From Candidatus Bathyarchaeota archaeon (lineage in GTDB: Archaea; Thermoproteota; Bathyarchaeia; Bathyarchaeales; Bathyarchaeaceae): a stretch of DNA of 7,109 nucleotides. This document shows, piece by piece, positions 5,848 through 7,109 of the stretch. The stretch spans positions 1-7,109 of the forward strand of contig JAGLRI010000064.1 in the NCBI GenBank assembly GCA_023136395.1, in the 5' to 3' direction. The translations under genes and the position numbers were made by a program. Position 1 is the stretch's first letter. The number at the start of each line of letters is the position of its first letter. The notes beneath the pieces are model-generated. The model saw only the letters and a program-made list of their open reading frames with translations, was not told where the DNA came from and ran no database searches.

Positions 5848-6390
5848 ATATCCGAAGAGGAAATTCACGCAAAATGGCTTAAAAATCCAATGCTTAAACC
5901 CAGAATCGAAAAGGTAACAGTCAACATCTCTGTTGGCAGATCAGGGGAACCTCTTGAAAAGGCAGTAAATATACTAAACCAATTAACTGAACAAAAGCCA
6001 TGTAAGCGAAAAGCTAAAAAAACCATCCGGGACTTTGGTATAAGAAAAGGCGAGCCAATAGCTTGCCTTGTAACACTTAGAGAAGAGAAAGCAAAGAATT
6101 TCCTTAAGAAGGCGCTTCAAGGCATCGATAACAAACTTTCGGAGAACTGTTTCGACAACTACGGCAATTTCTCTTTTGGCATGAAGGAACACATAGCAAT
6201 ACCCGGCACCAAATACATCCCTGAACTTGGCATATATGGTATGGGTGTCTCAGTCACTCTAGGCAGACCGGGATACCGCGTAAAGCGGCGGCATCGAACT
6301 AAATCTAAGGTTGGGTTGAAACATGTATTAACCCTCGATGAAGCAAAATTGTTTATTGAAGATGAGTTTGAGGTTGAAATCGCGAGGTGA
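5848..6390 (+). CDS. rpl5: Large ribosomal subunit protein uL5 (L5), apparent ATA start
   Basis: 5S rRNA-binding protein of the central protuberance that contacts P-site tRNA. From ATA 5848 it has 180 residues, the usual archaeal length. The N-terminus reads (I/M)SEEEIHAKWLKNPM, matching the archaeal pattern in which a short helix ends in W..NPM before the KPRIEKVTVNI strand. Starting at the first ordinary codon, ATG 5890, would delete 14 residues including this segment and would have no ribosome binding site. ATA 5848 follows the rps4e TAA directly, with GGAGGT 7 bases upstream. Later landmarks include KKTIRDFGIRKGEP and GTKYIPELGIYGMGVSVTL. Either AUA is a genuine near-cognate start, perhaps helped by reinitiation after S4e, or the base at 5850 is a recent change or error. 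Family identity is secure; the start is strongly argued but unusual. Confidence 0.93.
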   Translation: MSEEEIHAKWLKNPMLKPRIEKVTVNISVGRSGEPLEKAVNILNQLTEQKPCKRKAKKTIRDFGIRKGEPIACLVTLREEKAKNFLKKALQGIDNKLSENCFDNYGNFSFGMKEHIAIPGTKYIPELGIYGMGVSVTLGRPGYRVKRRHRTKSKVGLKHVLTLDEAKLFIEDEFEVEIAR

Positions 6391-6395
6391 CCAAC

Positions 6396-6560
6396 ATGGT
6401 AAAACAAAAGCCTAAAAAAGAGCGAAAATACGGTAAAGGTAGTCGACCCTGCAGACGATGCAGCTCCTTTGGACCAATTATTCGTCGGTATGGATTGGGT
6501 ATATGCCGTCAATGCTTTAGGGAAGTTGCCAAGGAATTAGGATTTAAGAAATATGAGTAA
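6396..6560 (+). CDS. rps14: Small ribosomal subunit protein uS14 (S14), zinc-binding type
   Basis: Small 30S head protein that binds 16S rRNA and zinc. It has 54 residues, the normal size of the short archaeal form. Four cysteines form two CxxC pairs, Cys19-Cys22 (PCRRC) and Cys37-Cys40 (ICRQC), separated by the conserved IIRRYGLG, and the C-terminus is AKELGFKKYE. ATG 6396 lies 5 bases after the rpl5 stop, with GAGGTGA at 6384-6390 overlapping that stop as ribosome binding site. The gene is short enough to be missed by length-filtered gene calling. Confidence 0.96.
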   Translation: MVKQKPKKERKYGKGSRPCRRCSSFGPIIRRYGLGICRQCFREVAKELGFKKYE

Positions 6561-6574
6561 GGGAGTTGATGAAA

Positions 6575-6967
6575 TTGACTATGATGGACACCCTTTCAAA
6601 TGGGTTGACAACTATTAAGAATAACGAGCTGCGAAACAAGCTTGAATGTGTAATCACCCCCGCCTCTAAACTTATTGGTAGAGTTCTAAGAGTGATGCAA
6701 CAAAATGGCTATATTGGAGAGTTTGAATTCGTGGATGATGGACGCTCCGGAAAGATCAAAGTGCAGCTTCTAGGTCGCATAAATAAATGTGGCGCAGTAA
6801 AACCTCGCTTTCCAGTAAAGACAATTGAAATTGAAGAATGGGAAAAACGTTTTCTCCCATCCAGGGATATTGGCGTTCTCGTGATTTCAACACCTCAAGG
6901 GATTATTTCTCATGAGGAAGCAAAGAAAAGAAAAGTAGGTGGAAGACTCCTTGCTTTTGTATATTAA
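6575..6967 (+). CDS. rps8: Small ribosomal subunit protein uS8 (S8)
   Basis: Primary 16S rRNA-binding protein of the 30S platform; in other organisms it also represses its own operon by binding mRNA. It has 130 residues from TTG 6575, the length I recall for archaeal S8. The N-terminus MTMMDTLSNGLTTIKN matches the family pattern MT(L/M)(L/M)D. The rRNA-binding region follows, with the C-terminal signature STPQGIISHEEAKKRKVGG (105-123) and final LLAFVY. Start choice: GGGAG at 6561-6565 is 9 bases before TTG 6575, 3 before ATG 6569 and 0 before TTG 6566, so TTG 6575 has the best spacing and homology; ATG 6569 would add two residues. It begins 14 bases after the rps14 stop. Confidence 0.95.
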   Translation: MTMMDTLSNGLTTIKNNELRNKLECVITPASKLIGRVLRVMQQNGYIGEFEFVDDGRSGKIKVQLLGRINKCGAVKPRFPVKTIEIEEWEKRFLPSRDIGVLVISTPQGIISHEEAKKRKVGGRLLAFVY

Positions 6968-6978
6968 GGAGTAAAAAA

Positions 6979-7109
6979 ATGCGGGTTCTTGAAGTACTTA
7001 AATCCATCGAAATTCCAAAAAATGTGGATGTGAATGTGGAAGGAAGAGTTGTTACGGTTAAAGGTGAGAAAGGAGTGTTAACACGAAATTTTTCTCACGC
7101 TCCTATTTC
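6979..7109 (+). CDS. rpl6: Large ribosomal subunit protein uL6 (L6), 3' partial
   Basis: Large-subunit protein at the base of the factor-binding stalk near the sarcin-ricin loop. Only the first 43 codons are in the window. The N-terminus runs from MRVLEVLKSIEIP through DVNVEGRVVTVKGEKG and LTRNFSHAP, the archaeal L6 opening in which VTVKG.KG and the FSHAP motif are characteristic. ATG 6979 has AAGGAG at 6966-6971, 7 bases upstream and overlapping the end of rps8, from which it is separated by 11 bases. The rest continues past the right edge. Confidence 0.93.
   Translation, partial: MRVLEVLKSIEIPKNVDVNVEGRVVTVKGEKGVLTRNFSHAPI

Overview
The window is a stretch of an archaeal S10/spc-type ribosomal protein cluster, all on the + strand. 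It is clearly archaeal. It carries archaea/eukaryote-specific components (eS4, and the RNase P protein Rnp1/Rpp29 between uL29 and uS17), a short archaeal-type tyrosyl-tRNA synthetase with HIGW and KMSKS motifs, GGAGG/GGTGA ribosome binding sites and TATA-like boxes. The AT-rich composition, the long crenarchaeal-type TyrRS and a uL2 motif unlike the usual HPxGGG suggest a TACK-group lineage, possibly Bathyarchaeia. That placement is inference from remembered family sequences, not a computed result.

Layout: (1) the 3' part of rpl2 runs in from the left edge and ends at 656. (2) 657-997 is a 341-base gap with no convincing gene but with TATA-like elements and small ORFs. (3) tyrS spans 998-2098. 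(4) 2099-2279 is a second gap, with a well-placed TATA-like box just before rpl22. (5) From 2280 to the right edge runs a very tight cluster, with spacings from -11 to +15 bases: rpl22, rps3, rpl29, rnp1, rps17, rpl14, rpl24, rps4e, rpl5, rps14, rps8 and rpl6, the last cut by the window end.

The downstream cluster encodes proteins of both ribosomal subunits plus an RNase P subunit. Many starts are coupled: stop and start abut (L22/S3, S4e/L5), overlap by 4 bases (L29/Rnp1) or overlap by 11 bases (S17/L14). Non-ATG starts (GTG, TTG) are common and nearly all ribosomal genes have a clear Shine-Dalgarno.

Two things stand out. First, rps19, normally between rpl2 and rpl22, is absent; tyrS with long flanking non-coding sequence sits there instead, splitting the operon. 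Second, rpl5 has no ATG, GTG or TTG at its homologous start. A perfect GGAGGT lies 7 bases before an ATA codon that begins the conserved N-terminus, so L5 translation apparently starts at AUA, directly after the S4e stop. I found no mobile element, CRISPR array, tRNA or rRNA gene.
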